A DNA stretch of 64,000 bases from Psococerastis gibbosa (taxonomy: Eukaryota; Arthropoda; Insecta; Psocodea; Psocidae), in contig OZ020490.1 in NCBI GenBank assembly GCA_963971405.1, positions 6,000,874 to 6,064,873 on the forward strand, in the 5' to 3' direction. Below, in pieces: positions 1 through 9,885 of the stretch. Position 1 is the stretch's first letter, and every line of letters starts with the position of its first letter. A program made the position numbers and the translations under genes. The notes under the pieces are model-generated. The model was not told where the DNA came from and did no database searches. It was given only the letters and a program-made list of their open reading frames with translations.

Positions 1-290
1 ATCTTGGGGCACCCCAAGGGCAGACTCCTTCACCTTGGGGAGAAGGGGAGTTGACTGACAGGGCGGACCTCCTAATTATAGTGGATTCCGAACCACTTGG
101 GGGACTTGGTAAAGTCACACGATTAATTCGGAGGTGACCCGGACTCGACACGCACGTAGAATGACTGGTATAGTCTCAGCGCGTTATCATGTCCCACCAT
201 GTTCCCCTGCTAGCGCTGTGCGCACCAAGGTTTCTGAAGTTTGGAACAGGCTCCATTCTGGTGGAATCAACTGGGTATGGCCGTTTTTGA
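1..290 (+). repeat. Interspersed repeat family A, copy 1
   Basis: This is one of at least seven copies of a short interspersed repeat of about 300 bp. Shared landmarks in order are a block near GGCACCCTAAGGGCAGACTC, the segment TGGATTCCGAACCACTTGG, the segment AGTCACACGATTA followed by CGGAGGTGACC, and an end near ATTCAACTTGGTATGGCCG. Many copies are preceded by a G-run and AGTGAGTCTGTTAA. The segment GTGGTTCGGAATCCAC on the reverse strand loosely resembles a pol III B box, but I see no convincing A box, so I do not call it a SINE. The copy is cut by the window start. Confidence 0.7.
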
Positions 291-515
291 CCCCTCATTA
301 ATCAATATTTCTAGTGAAATTTGAATTTATGCCCTCGTACGGGATTTCCCCCCAACTGCCTCATGAGTGCATCGTCCAACTTAGTAACTTCCAGACTAGC
401 CAATTAAAAATCCAGTGTTATGCATATGAATGAATGAATGAATGTAAAATTATAATGTCAAAATCGTCGAGACAATTATACATTCGTCAATTTAGTACAA
501 TACAAAATACAGCAC

Positions 516-898
516 TTAAGGCTGAGTGTTCAAAATGTTTTGTAAACAAGAAATTATCGTAATTTTTGGACGAAATTAATTAATTGCTCGTTCGACAGCC
601 AAAAAGATATGAAAGGGAATAGATGAAAAAATCTTAAAAAATACGAGCTTTCTGTGAAAGCTGTCTATTTCCCCTACAGGTTTACAACTGTGCTAAAAAA
701 TGAGTTTAAGGCTCTTTGTCCCATTTTTTTAAGGTAATAATATTTCGATTCAAAAAATGTAAACTTCCTGCGATAACTCGCATTTTTTATGAGTTTTTTA
801 TCTGGTCACTTTGTATCTGTGGAACGAGCAATAAATTAGTTTCGTCAAAATTCACCAAAATTTCTTGTTTACAAAACATTTTGAACACTCAGGCTTAA
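516..898. mobile_element. Inverted-repeat MITE, about 380 bp
   Basis: The ends TTAAGGCTGAGTGTTC and GAACACTCAGGCTTAA are inverted copies. The inverted similarity extends about 70 bp inward, through TTTTGTAAACAAGAAATT and a GAACGAGCAATAAATT-like segment. There is no coding capacity, as expected for a non-autonomous DNA element. Pieces of a related copy appear at about 23741-23802 and 24562-24640, separated by a family A repeat and a SINE. Confidence 0.65.
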
Positions 899-944
899 CC
901 ATTTCAAAACACACAGTATACGAAAACTACCTATCCTGTAACCA

Positions 945-1323
945 GTGTAGAGCCCGTAGGAAAGTGGCAGCCCGAAATTTAATACTTTTTATTTTCTATT
1001 TAATTAACTAAGCATGTTATTAAAGATTTGGCTCAACAAAGTTGTAGAAGACTACTTCATGCATCATAAAATAAGGTATTTTTAGTTTTCGAAATTGTAG
1101 TATTTTTATAAAATCGATTATACGTGAAATGTTATTGTTTATAAAATTTTGCATGTTTATTAAAAAACTACAATTTCGAAAACTAAAAATACCTTGTTTT
1201 GTGGTGCATGAAGTAGTCTTCTGCAACTTTGATGAGCCAAATCTTTAATAACATGCTTAGTTAATTAAATAAAAAATATAAAGTAATAAATTTCGGGCTG
1301 CCAACTTCCTACGGGCTGTACAC
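945..1323. mobile_element. Long-arm palindromic MITE
   Basis: Two inverted arms of roughly 150 bp run from GTGTAGAGCCCGTAGGAAG inward to TTTTCGAAATTGTAG and are separated by a loop of about 65 bp. The predicted transcript would be one long hairpin. A fragment of the right end recurs at about 29300-29332 as CTACGGGCTGTACACTC. I see no protein-coding content. Confidence 0.75.
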
Positions 1324-2256
1324 TCGTAACAGTAAATCTACATTTCAAGACATACCAAAAGTTGAGTTAAAGGTCAGAGAGAGCGAGGTATAAGCTTTCC
1401 TTATGAGGATCCCTTAACTTTCGACCTAAATGCGTTTAATAGCAATGCTCTCGTTTCCTGGTTTATGTTAAACATAGAAATCCACGAATTATTAAATCAT
1501 CACAATTTATTCAGAACGCCTTCAAATAAAACGAAAATGGGAACCATTTTGCGGAAGATGGAATAAACGGTTCCATTCTTTATAAAAACATGAGAAAAGA
1601 AAAGCACTTAGAAGATGAAGTCCAAGCTCTAAAAATAAACGGCGTTCCTTATATCCCATTGAATTCCAACAAAAAAATACCTTTTAGGTCGGGAAAATTT
1701 GAAAAGAAATGCAAATAAACCTTTGGCCTTTCTAGTCCTTATTGTAATGGAGTCGATGCTCCTAAAATTCAAATTCTCTCGGAAAATAAACGCAATCACC
1801 ATGAAAATGGCGTCGCCGAAGGCTGAATTATTTTTTTGAAGAGCTTTTTATGAAATAGCATATTTGTACTAGTCCATTGAGCCACACTCTACACTACACT
1901 ATACTGACTACTCAGATTTTTCGGACATAATTGGTATTTGATGAACCAGGAGAGAATCCAGGCTGACAGGCCCCGTTAATCTTCTTAAAGTGTACTTCCA
2001 TACGTTTTGTCAACATGGTTGGTTGAAATTTTCAGAGGCACTTAAGGGAATTCAAAAAGAAAATTGTGGAGGATGTAAAAAATAAGAGGACATAGAGCAG
2101 TAGTTTCATGGATTAAACATTAGTGCGATGCACAACTTTAAACCACAACTACTGCTACTACAACTGAGTAAAGGCATTTAAAGAAGAATTCCGGTATAAT
2201 AATTAAAATAATAATGACTAAAATAAAAGGATGTTCGGCGTGATACACCTTGTATA
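1324..2256. other. Intergenic, no gene seen
   Basis: No reading frame with family features is visible. At about 1946-2040 there is a degenerate copy of a repeat whose hallmark is an AAACGTTTCGTCAACA-like segment; better copies lie near 14060-14310 and 45260-45410. Confidence 0.5.
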
Positions 2257-2685
2257 GTCCACGCAAAATGAGAAAAGTATGGACATGGAATGTTTTGATC
2301 CTGTGCAACACTGTAAAAATATTCCTTGCAACATTTTGTGTTACCTTGATGCATTGGATGCATCCCGTGGCTGGAGACCGTTATCAATATGGATGCTAGT
2401 GTAGCTTGCACAAGCTAAGTACAGAGTTTTTGACCGGGTCCAGGTATCCGTTCTGCTATGCTGCAATAAGTATGACCTCGATATTTTTTGCGTTGGTACT
2501 TATCTCTGATAGTTGGCTTATGGTTAACGGGTGCCTCGTGAGGCATATTATGGCTCCCGACGCTCCAGTTAAGATATTTCCATGATTGGATGCGAGGCAT
2601 AACAAAAATTGTGCAAAGAATAATTTTACAGTGTTGCACAGGATCAAAACATTCCATGTCCATACTCTACTCATTTTGCGTGGAC
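2257..2685. mobile_element. Palindromic MITE B interrupted by element C
   Basis: The termini are GTCCACGCAAAATGAGAAA and its inverted copy, flanked by TA on both sides. The arms run through TGTTTTGATCCTGTGCAACA. An uninterrupted copy lies at 44764-44960, and comparison shows that about 2362-2583 is foreign. That insert is element C, also present alone at about 39104-39356, and begins near CTGGAGACCGTTATCAATAT and ends near GACGCTCCAGTT. Confidence 0.75.
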
Positions 2686-2715
2686 TAGGCCTATACTATA
2701 TATCATCAGTTTTAA

Positions 2716-2910
2716 ATAAAATAAATAAATAAGGAAATTTTTGTTCCACTGCTAAGCTACTAGTGGAGTTAGAGCTGTAAAGCCCTCGCTTACACTCAAC
2801 TAGGAAGGCCCGGGACCGCCCTCAGAAGTATGGCCAGAAATTGTAGCCAGTGTGGGACTCGAACCAACAACCTTTCGGGGGAAAGTCAAAGTCCATGCCC
2901 CAGTTTTAAC
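2716..2910 (-). mobile_element. tRNA-derived SINE, minus strand
   Basis: On the minus strand it has the family B box (GGTTCGAGTCCCACAC), then the body ending in GAGTGTAAGCGAGGGCTTTA, and an AT-rich TTTATTTATTTTATTT tail. The middle of the body is shortened by a deletion relative to the copy at 20464. Confidence 0.75.
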
Positions 2911-3529
2911 TGTAAATGTATTCCGGTAGAATTTATAATACAATATAATTCAGTAAATTCACTGCACTTTTACTATTCATAAATTCAAAAGAAACCTGTG
3001 GTTTAAAGACTTGGAAAGAACTCAGGGCATATAAATATTCTTCTCCAATTGTATTATTCATAAAATATCTCCAACCACCCCCCCCCCCTCCCTACTTTCG
3101 CCCCGGGAGATGTTGAGGCTTACCACGAAGCCACCTCAGCAAAGTCTTTCTTTTTCCCCTCAAAGGTTTCTCACTTTTTTTTTCAACAAAAATCAACGAA
3201 GTAATTTCATTCTTTAATTTAAAAAAAGCTTTTCTTTTGACTTTATTTTGTGTATACGCTCTCTTTGATGTGCTTTGCTGGTCTTTAATTATCGCGTGTT
3301 TCCGTGTGTCTGAAATTACAGCTGGAAGGGTTACTTTATATTTGCTCTTTGGCATATTTTTGAGATAGGATTGGGTGTCTTTAAAGAAAGGTTGATTTGT
3401 TCAAGAGACATTAAATAGGTATCAGACGAAGGATCAGTCGTCGAGAATAGAGATATATTTGTCAAGAGTTATTATTATTATTTTTTTTTCATTCTTTGGA
3501 TAACTTCATTTTGGGGAGTTACATACCAC

Positions 3530-3895
3530 AAAAACCCCTCAAAAAAACTAGAAAAAGTTTTCTCAAAAACGGTTCAAAATGTCTTTAAATTTCACATGCA
3601 TTGCATAATTCTAATTAATGTCAACAAAACTCACTAGGTCGCATTCCCCTTGATAGTTTGGTTCAGGGCACAAAAAAAAAAATACATAAAAAATCTCAAT
3701 TTTCATGAAAAATTGCTTTCAAAAATATAAAAAAAAATCTCAGGAACCATTCTATCGATGCTTTTTACTTTAAGGTATGTTTTAGGTGCTAAATAGAGTA
3801 ACAAAATAGAACAGGGTGCTTTGGTTCTGACGGAAAAAATTATTTTTTGAAGATATGGATAATTCAAGACCCATGCATTGCATGTCATACCATTA
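3530..3895. repeat. Dispersed repeat F, copy 1
   Basis: It shares a long collinear but diverged match with 36560-36945. Common landmarks are TAGTTTGGTTCAGGG, a stretch near TCATGAAAAATTGC, TAGGTGCTAA, AACAGGGTGCTTT and a CCATGCATTGCAT-like end. The class is unknown, and the reading frames here are AT-rich and not protein-like. Confidence 0.5.
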
Positions 3896-4479
3896 TTATT
3901 GTGATGTAGGATTGTATTATAAGCTTACCCATTCTATTCTATGCAATTGTCCCATCGGTCAATCCAGTGTTTTAGCACAGGGAAAATATAGTGACAGTCG
4001 ATATTTAACCACGGAATAATTTTTTACCACAGGACTATTACGATACCCATTCTTTTTCTTCTTTAAATGCCTCTTCTGTCGGAGGTGGCCATGGCAATTT
4101 GGGCCTTGGAGACTGCTGCTCTGAAAAGTCGTGCTCTTGCCAAACCCCGTTTTTCAACCAGGATGTTTTTCTTCTGCCGAGAGCCTTCTGTTCTTTATCT
4201 TCTCTTGTATTATTACAAGCAGAAGACGATACTTTTCGTTCCTCTTCGCATCTCCAAAGTTTCCGTCTCTTAACTATCAGCAATTCAGCAGCAACTTGGG
4301 TTCTTTATCCATTCGTATCAGGACCTCAGCATTAGGGACACGATCTCTCCAAGACGCTATGGGAGCAAAGGGCCAATGTCCGGTATTAATAAAATATATT
4401 AAAAGCGACCGGTTTCGGCAGTAGGCCATCGTCAGGCTATAGACATACAGACATGTATGTCTTCCACTCCCTACATACA

Positions 4480-5275
4480 GACATGTAGAGTAGTGGTAAG
4501 GACTCTGACTTACACCCGAAAGGTTGTTGGTTCGAGTCCTACACTTGCTACATTTTCTGGGCATGCTTCGGAGGGCATGTAAAGCAGGCGGTCCCGGGCC
4601 TTCCTAGTTGAGTGTAATAGAGGGCTTCATAGCCCTAACTCCGCTAGGTTGGCTTTTTTTTTTTTTTCCTTCGTGGGGCCTACTCATTTGAGTTCCTATA
4701 AGCGTCGACCTAGAAGGTCTTTTGCTTCCACGTTTGCCGTCTACGCCCATCTTATAACACCAGTCTTTTTGATAAATTCTAGTGTTTTTGTGATGGGATT
4801 AGATCGGATGGTTTCCTCTTCAGACCTAGGGTGGCCAAGAGTTTGGTATCGAGTTTGTCCCAGCGCTTCACATTCAAAGAGAATGTGTTCAGCTGTTTCC
4901 TCTTCAACTTCACACAGTCTGCATCTACTGTCGTTTTTCACGCCAACCCTATGCATGTGTTTGTTGAAGTGGCCGTGGCCCGTAAGCGTGCCAACCACAC
5001 TTCTAGCTTGCTCTCTACTTAAAGAGAGAGGCTGATCGGTGAGCTTCTTACTAGGACCCGGAATAACCTTCTTAGCAAATCTGCTTTCCGGGACTTTCTT
5101 CCATTCCTCTGCAGTTTTTCTCTGCACCCATTTTTGTACAGAAGTACGGGCCTGGCAATAAGCCATCCCGTACTTAGGTTCTGCACCAATGAATGGCGTT
5201 TCTGCACCTTTTCGAGCCAGTTGGTTGGCTTAGTAATAGAACAACAAAAAGTCCTTATTTATTTATTTATGTAAG
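4480..5275 (+). mobile_element. tRNA-derived SINE split by a LINE insertion
   Basis: This is the reference copy of the dominant SINE. It has a tRNA-like head with an A-box-like segment (GTAGAGTAGTGGTAAGGA) and a B box (GGTTCGAGTCC), then the body GCTTCGGAGGGCATGTAAAG, then AGTTGAGTGTAATAGAGGGC and CCTAACTCCGCTAGGTTGGC. The tail TAGTAATAGAACAACAAAAA plus TTATTTATTTATTT resumes only after 5222, because a LINE 3' end occupies 4656-5222. Confidence 0.85.
4656..5222 (-). mobile_element. 5'-truncated LINE (3' end of ORF2) with target-site duplication
   Basis: This is a retrotransposed 3' fragment on the minus strand. A 14-T run at its left end is the complement of a poly(A) tail. The 9-bp duplication GGTTGGCTT flanks it at 4647-4655 and 5223-5231. 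The open frame 5166-4741 (141 aa) encodes the tail of a LINE polyprotein: a LTGHGHFNKHMHRVG segment, then the zinc-knuckle-like CRLCEVEEETAEHILFECE, a C-x2-C-x7-H-x4-C arrangement that follows RNase H in many insect LINEs. Reverse transcriptase and endonuclease parts are absent. The intact frame and clear duplication suggest a fairly recent insertion. Confidence 0.85.
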
Positions 5276-6096
5276 TTAGTAAATTAACTCACGCCCCTCA
5301 TGACACGTACCTGTACTTGATTAAGTCATGATTTCGCCTGTTACATTCCGTCAATGGTGAGCTTCTCTCCATTATAGCTTGTAGTTTCCGTTTCTTAACC
5401 GTCAGCAACTCGGCATTTACGGCAACGGCACTGCAATCTACCAATGCATAGCGGTGCCGTGCTGATAGGCCCTTTGTAACAAACCTCTGTATAGTGGCTG
5501 CAGTATGAATTCAATATCCTGTCAATCTCTGTAGGGAACCATATGAGGGATATTAAGGGGTATTATCCCCTGGGATTAGACATCTCCGCCCCCCATAACA
5601 ATGGCTGCATCCCCTTAATAATCCGCAATATATCCCATGTGGGATTACCATGTATTGCCGTCTCAACTTGAAAATTCAGTCAGGGTCGCATTTAGCTCTT
5701 GGGATGGATAAATGGCTTTGCATGCGGGTATTTAATGCTTAGTGATGGACGAAGAACATTTCTAAGCGTTTTTCGCATGTTAGGATGCGGAACCTGCTCT
5801 GAACTCAAGAGAACGGCCCAGGCCAGAGATTAATGGATAAAGAGGTAATTTTGTCTTAAGGATTTTTTAAGACCCTGGCCTAGTTATAGCCCATAGGTGC
5901 CTTGTTCAATGCTAACGACCCCATGGATTTCGGACGTTATTTGTATTGTTTCCGTATGCATTTTTGGCCACTGACAAACTGGTATACGTTCTCGATGTCA
6001 ACCTACACCGGCTGCAAGTGATAATCGACAAGCTGAGACATGCTTACCATTAACGCAATAAAACAGGCGAAAGCATGACTTAACCAAGTACAGACA
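5276..6096. other. Intergenic, no gene seen
   Basis: I see no exon-like frame, RNA gene or clear repeat here beyond short AT-rich stretches. Confidence 0.4.
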
Positions 6097-6830
6097 GTGC
6101 CGGATTAACCCCTGGGGGGCCGGGGGCACAAGATCTGGGGGGGCCGTGGGTGTAAACCAGAGACGGACGAGGCGGTCCCACACCTCATAAAAGGGGGAGG
6201 CACTTGTCAGTGGCGTAACGATAGGTTTTCGAAGGTGTGGTATAATTTGGTGCCTCTGCACCCATTTTCATAAAAGTTGCTCAGAAGACAGAGGGCTGAA
6301 ATATTGAGATTTTCCACAATTTGAGAGCAAGAATGATTACCTACATATTACAAAGAATCAATACAATTAAGGACAAGGGGGGCCCGGGGAGAAATTTTTT
6401 GAAAAATATGGCTGAAATTGTGGGGTTTTGAGAGCAATATGAATTATATATTAGAATGAATAAATATAATTGTGGATAAGGGGGGCCCGGGGGAGAAACG
6501 TTTGAAAAAATAGGGCTGAAACCGTGAGGTTTTGCGCATTTTGAGTGCTGTAACACTTAGATTTTAGAGGCAAAGAATTATAACTGCCTTCCAAAGGGGA
6601 GAGAGGGGCGATAGCAGGTCGCTTCGTCAGCCTCTGGTGCAAGTTGCAACCTCCTCTAAAATTCATAAATCTTCCTACCAGCATTGCAGGAAAAAAATAA
6701 CACTATTTCCCGCCAATTTTAAAACTTTTAATTTCTAATTTTTTAAATTTTAATCTAAAAATATGTCATTCTGGGGGGGGGGGGGCCGGGGGCCTGTGCC
6801 CCAAGTGCCCATGGGTTAATCCGACACTGT
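6097..6830. mobile_element. Non-autonomous hAT-like element with CAGTGCCGGATTAA ends
   Basis: The ends CAGTGCCGGATTAACCC and GGGTTAATCCGACACTG are imperfect inverted copies, a terminal type common among hAT-like elements. The interior contains a roughly 113-bp unit repeated in tandem around 6365-6540 (GGGGGGCCCGGGGAGAAA recurs) and long G-runs. No transposase frame is seen. A matching 8-bp target duplication could not be fixed with certainty. Confidence 0.6.
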
Positions 6831-7680
6831 ACTGTACTGTACAGATACGAGTCTATTTTATTTATGGATAAAACGTTGGACGATTTGTTGTAAGCCAATC
6901 GTGAGATTGCGACTCTGGGCGAAGACTGATAAATAAATCATATTGTTGATACTCATTAGGTATTTAACATGCTAAACCGTGTTAAATATGTTGAATCGAT
7001 AATCCCATTCTCGAACGTAAATTATAACAATAGAAAATTATTTAGCACGACACGGAAATTTAGGTTCGCTAAATCCATCCTAAATGTAAACTTGTCATTA
7101 AATTTTTTAATTTTTTTACCAGCGGATATTTAGAGTGTGAGTGGTTAATTTTTAATTATTTATTATTATTTTCTTATATAAGTAATAATTTATTTAAATT
7201 TTAGCAGGACTATAATATATAAAGTTATCTACACGATGTTTAAATTTCCAAATTTAAAATTGTAAACATTCAGCAAGCTGAATCACATGGTGAATACCCG
7301 TATTGTTGCGTTAAATTTCAAACTGAAAGATAGAGTGGTGAAAAACAGCACGAATTATTTCTCAGGCAAAACCACAAATTCAAAACTGACATTTATACGA
7401 ATGTATATACCTAATAGGTATACTCAGTGTACACTGCGGTTATACGTTGTACCTTGTACATTTTGTCTTCATGGGTGACAGATTTCACCTGGAAATTATC
7501 CAGCTTTTCACAATGTTTACTCTTAACTGATGTCCACAGTTCCAATGCAAAATGTGTGGGCTTTTGTAGCTGTGTAAATTATTTTTGAAACTTCAAAGTG
7601 TACATTAACTATGTTATTAATGGGGGGCAGTTATCCCCCCCCCCCCCCCCGCATCCTCCCATTTTTGGTTGTAGTATGGT
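6831..7680. other. AT-rich intergenic, no gene seen
   Basis: There is a short reading frame at 7287-7478 (63 aa) without recognisable motifs. It is probably chance. Confidence 0.4.
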
Positions 7681-7905
7681 TGGACACAGTCCCACGTCAC
7701 GGTGTGGGCCCATAGGACAGTGGACCTCCTGATTATAGTGGATTCCGAACCACTTGGGAAACACAGTGAAGTCACACGATTAGTTCGGAGGTGACCAGGA
7801 CAAGTCCTACCATGCGTTTCCCTACCGGCACTGTGCACACAACCAAGTTATCTGCAGTTTTGAACCTGCTCTGGTCCGCTGGATTCAACTTGGTATGGCG
7901 GCCGG
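7680..7905 (+). repeat. Interspersed repeat family A, young subfamily
   Basis: It is nearly identical to 56325-56515 over about 190 bp, sharing GACAGTGGACCTCCTGATTA and the diagnostic GGGAAACACAGTGAAG, where other copies read GGGGAACATGGTAAAG. High identity between distant copies marks a recently spread subfamily. Confidence 0.7.
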
Positions 7906-8429
7906 CGCATCCTCCCATAACTATACAGCACTTTTGCAAATTCGAAAGCAAAATTCAGTGTCTACAACTCGCGGGCGCCTCCGGTCCCTTTCACTCCATC
8001 AAACCCTTTCCCCAAAAGGTTGAAGAGCGAATCGCACCTTTTCAAGATAGAAGGATCCACATTACAATACTTAACTTATACCCTCTCTCTTCTTTAATGC
8101 GTAACCAGGTTGAATCGCAATTGGGGTTGACCACAACTTACCCCTGCAGTGTAGCCTGAGATATCGCGTGCTGGCAAACCTTCCAGACCCTTAGGCTGTA
8201 CTTGGGAGCCTGAATTTAGTTCTCTCTTGGTTGAATTTTCAAGAAGTTGGTTTTCGAATCTATCGTGTTGTGTAGAGAAGTTGGGACTTTGCAGCAGTGG
8301 AGGGTCTGAGGGGGGGGGGGGGGCTATGTATTGTTTTATCTTACATGTGGAAACTTGAGACAAACTGAAACTATTGAGTTTTGGCGGTAATTCCAACAGC
8401 GACAGTTACACTCATTGCAGGATAAAACC

Positions 8430-8555
8430 TTCTAAGATTTTATCTCAGTTACTGCTGAGCCTCTAAAATACAATCTTACAAGACTACGTAGTTCCACTGA
8501 TGATGCCGACCGCAGATGCTGGCGAAACGTTTGGAAGTAACTCGGATTCTACTGC
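8430..8555. repeat. Fragment of the AAACGTTTGGAAG repeat
   Basis: The segment CTTCTAAGATTTTATCTC and the end GCGAAACGTTTGGAAGTAAC match parts of the repeat at 14060-14310. A LINE 3' end was inserted immediately to its right. Confidence 0.5.
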
Positions 8556-8890
8556 CTTTTTTTATTTTTTATTTGCGGTGCAGGTGTTACCTATGTGCAC
8601 TTAAGCCTATTGGGCATATTGTGCCCCCTACAACAAAGTATCTACATCACTTCCTCGAGGCCTATCTCCCTCAGGAGGGCCAGGACCTTGAGGGGATTTA
8701 GAAGCGGTAGGTCTTTTACATGTAACTGCAAACTTCCCAAGCATGCTGCTCTTCTTCGTGCGATTGCGAGGGCTTCCCCGACACTGCAAAAAGGTTCAGG
8801 TCCCATAAATGGGGACAACTGGTCAGCAACCTTGATAGCCTTTGTTACTATACATTTAGGATGTAATTCCAACAAGGGCAGAAACACGTA
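8556..8890 (-). mobile_element. LINE 3' end fragment (ORF2 C-terminus)
   Basis: The minus-strand frame 8887-8642 ends in ARRRAACLGSLQLHVKDLPL and LALLREIGL, a pattern typical of the extreme C-terminus of R1/Jockey-like LINE proteins after the RNase H and zinc-knuckle region. A T-rich run at about 8556-8572 stands for the poly(A) tail. A sister copy lies at 12535-12735. It is truncated and not functional. Confidence 0.65.
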
Positions 8891-9029
8891 TTATATTGGT
8901 GCTCTACAGAACCTTGCTCTATATGTACGGGTGTCTTAATATTTTGCCATGGCGAAATTTCATACATATACTCGTAACTTTATCCTACTTTTTTTTTAAG
9001 CAAAAAGATTAATCGCATACAAACAATTT

Positions 9030-9120
9030 AATGAATGTATCGGATTGACCTCTTCAGTCGCCTCTGTAGGTTAGTACCCGTGTTGAGTTAGGACACGTCT
9101 CCGATCGCAAGGCGTGTAAA
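9030..9120. repeat. Dispersed repeat, inverted match to 22845-22940
   Basis: AATGAATGTATCGGATTGAC and CTCTTCAGTCGCCTCTGTAG match, in inverted orientation, the segment just right of the 194-bp satellite. The same flank beside a satellite and alone here suggests that both belong to one larger mobile unit. Confidence 0.55.
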
Positions 9121-9249
9121 GGCTCGCACAAGTGCCAGTACGTTACCACCTAGCCATCGAAGTCGGTCATTAAACTCGGTAGATTTCATTTGGGACTACT
9201 TCTGATCCCCCCCCCCCCTCGTTCCTGAACTTGGCGAAGTCATGCTTAA

Positions 9250-9365
9250 GCGGCGTTTCCACCGACCTCGTTTTGCATAATGCAAGTGCATGACGTGGTA
9301 GCAGACATCATTAATAAGTCTGTACCATATTATAACTTAATTTATAATAGATAAGTTAAGCATCT
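9250..9365. mobile_element. Half of a palindromic TA-MITE
   Basis: It begins GGCGTTTCCACCGACCTCG, contains the family core TGACGTGGTAGCAGACATCA, and continues into TTATAACTTAATTTATAATA as in the element at 15365. The opposite arm is missing, so it looks truncated or recombinant. Confidence 0.55.
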
Positions 9366-9885
9366 ACAGGAAAGAGGAAGAATAGACGAAGACATGGGTA
9401 TAATTTAAATTGAGATTGGTCTTCTACATCTGCCCAAAAAATTGCTTTAAAGCCGCGATGAGCATAACGGGTGAGTGTCACGCATCGGGGTCACACTTTT
9501 TCGTGCATGCACCCAGTGTTCCAGCAAGCGCTCATCGGTTTATTAGACGTTGTCACGTCAAAAAAATTATGGATTAAAGGTTTTCCATGTATTGCACCTT
9601 GTCCGGGGATACTCGACAAGGAAAAATGTGAAGTGATTATTGGTTATAGAACGCTGTGGACATGCTTCAATTGCAATATTCCCACCCAAGCTGATGCCAG
9701 TCTGTTGCGTGTCGTCCTCAGCACCCGATTGTTCCCACATTCCAATCGGACGTAGTAAAAAATTTAATTCAGCAATGTGTGAATGTTTAGAGTAAGTTCG
9801 TTTCCTGTCTAGTTGCAAGTGTCCTACTTAACTATCGGTAAAGCATTCATCCAGTGAATGTTCTTTTTCTGATGAAATTTACGAG

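Noticed and set aside
9471-9818. Overlapping 94-aa and 83-aa frames upstream of the IR
   Set aside because: There are no recognisable domains, they overlap on opposite strands, and no signal or splice context supports either.
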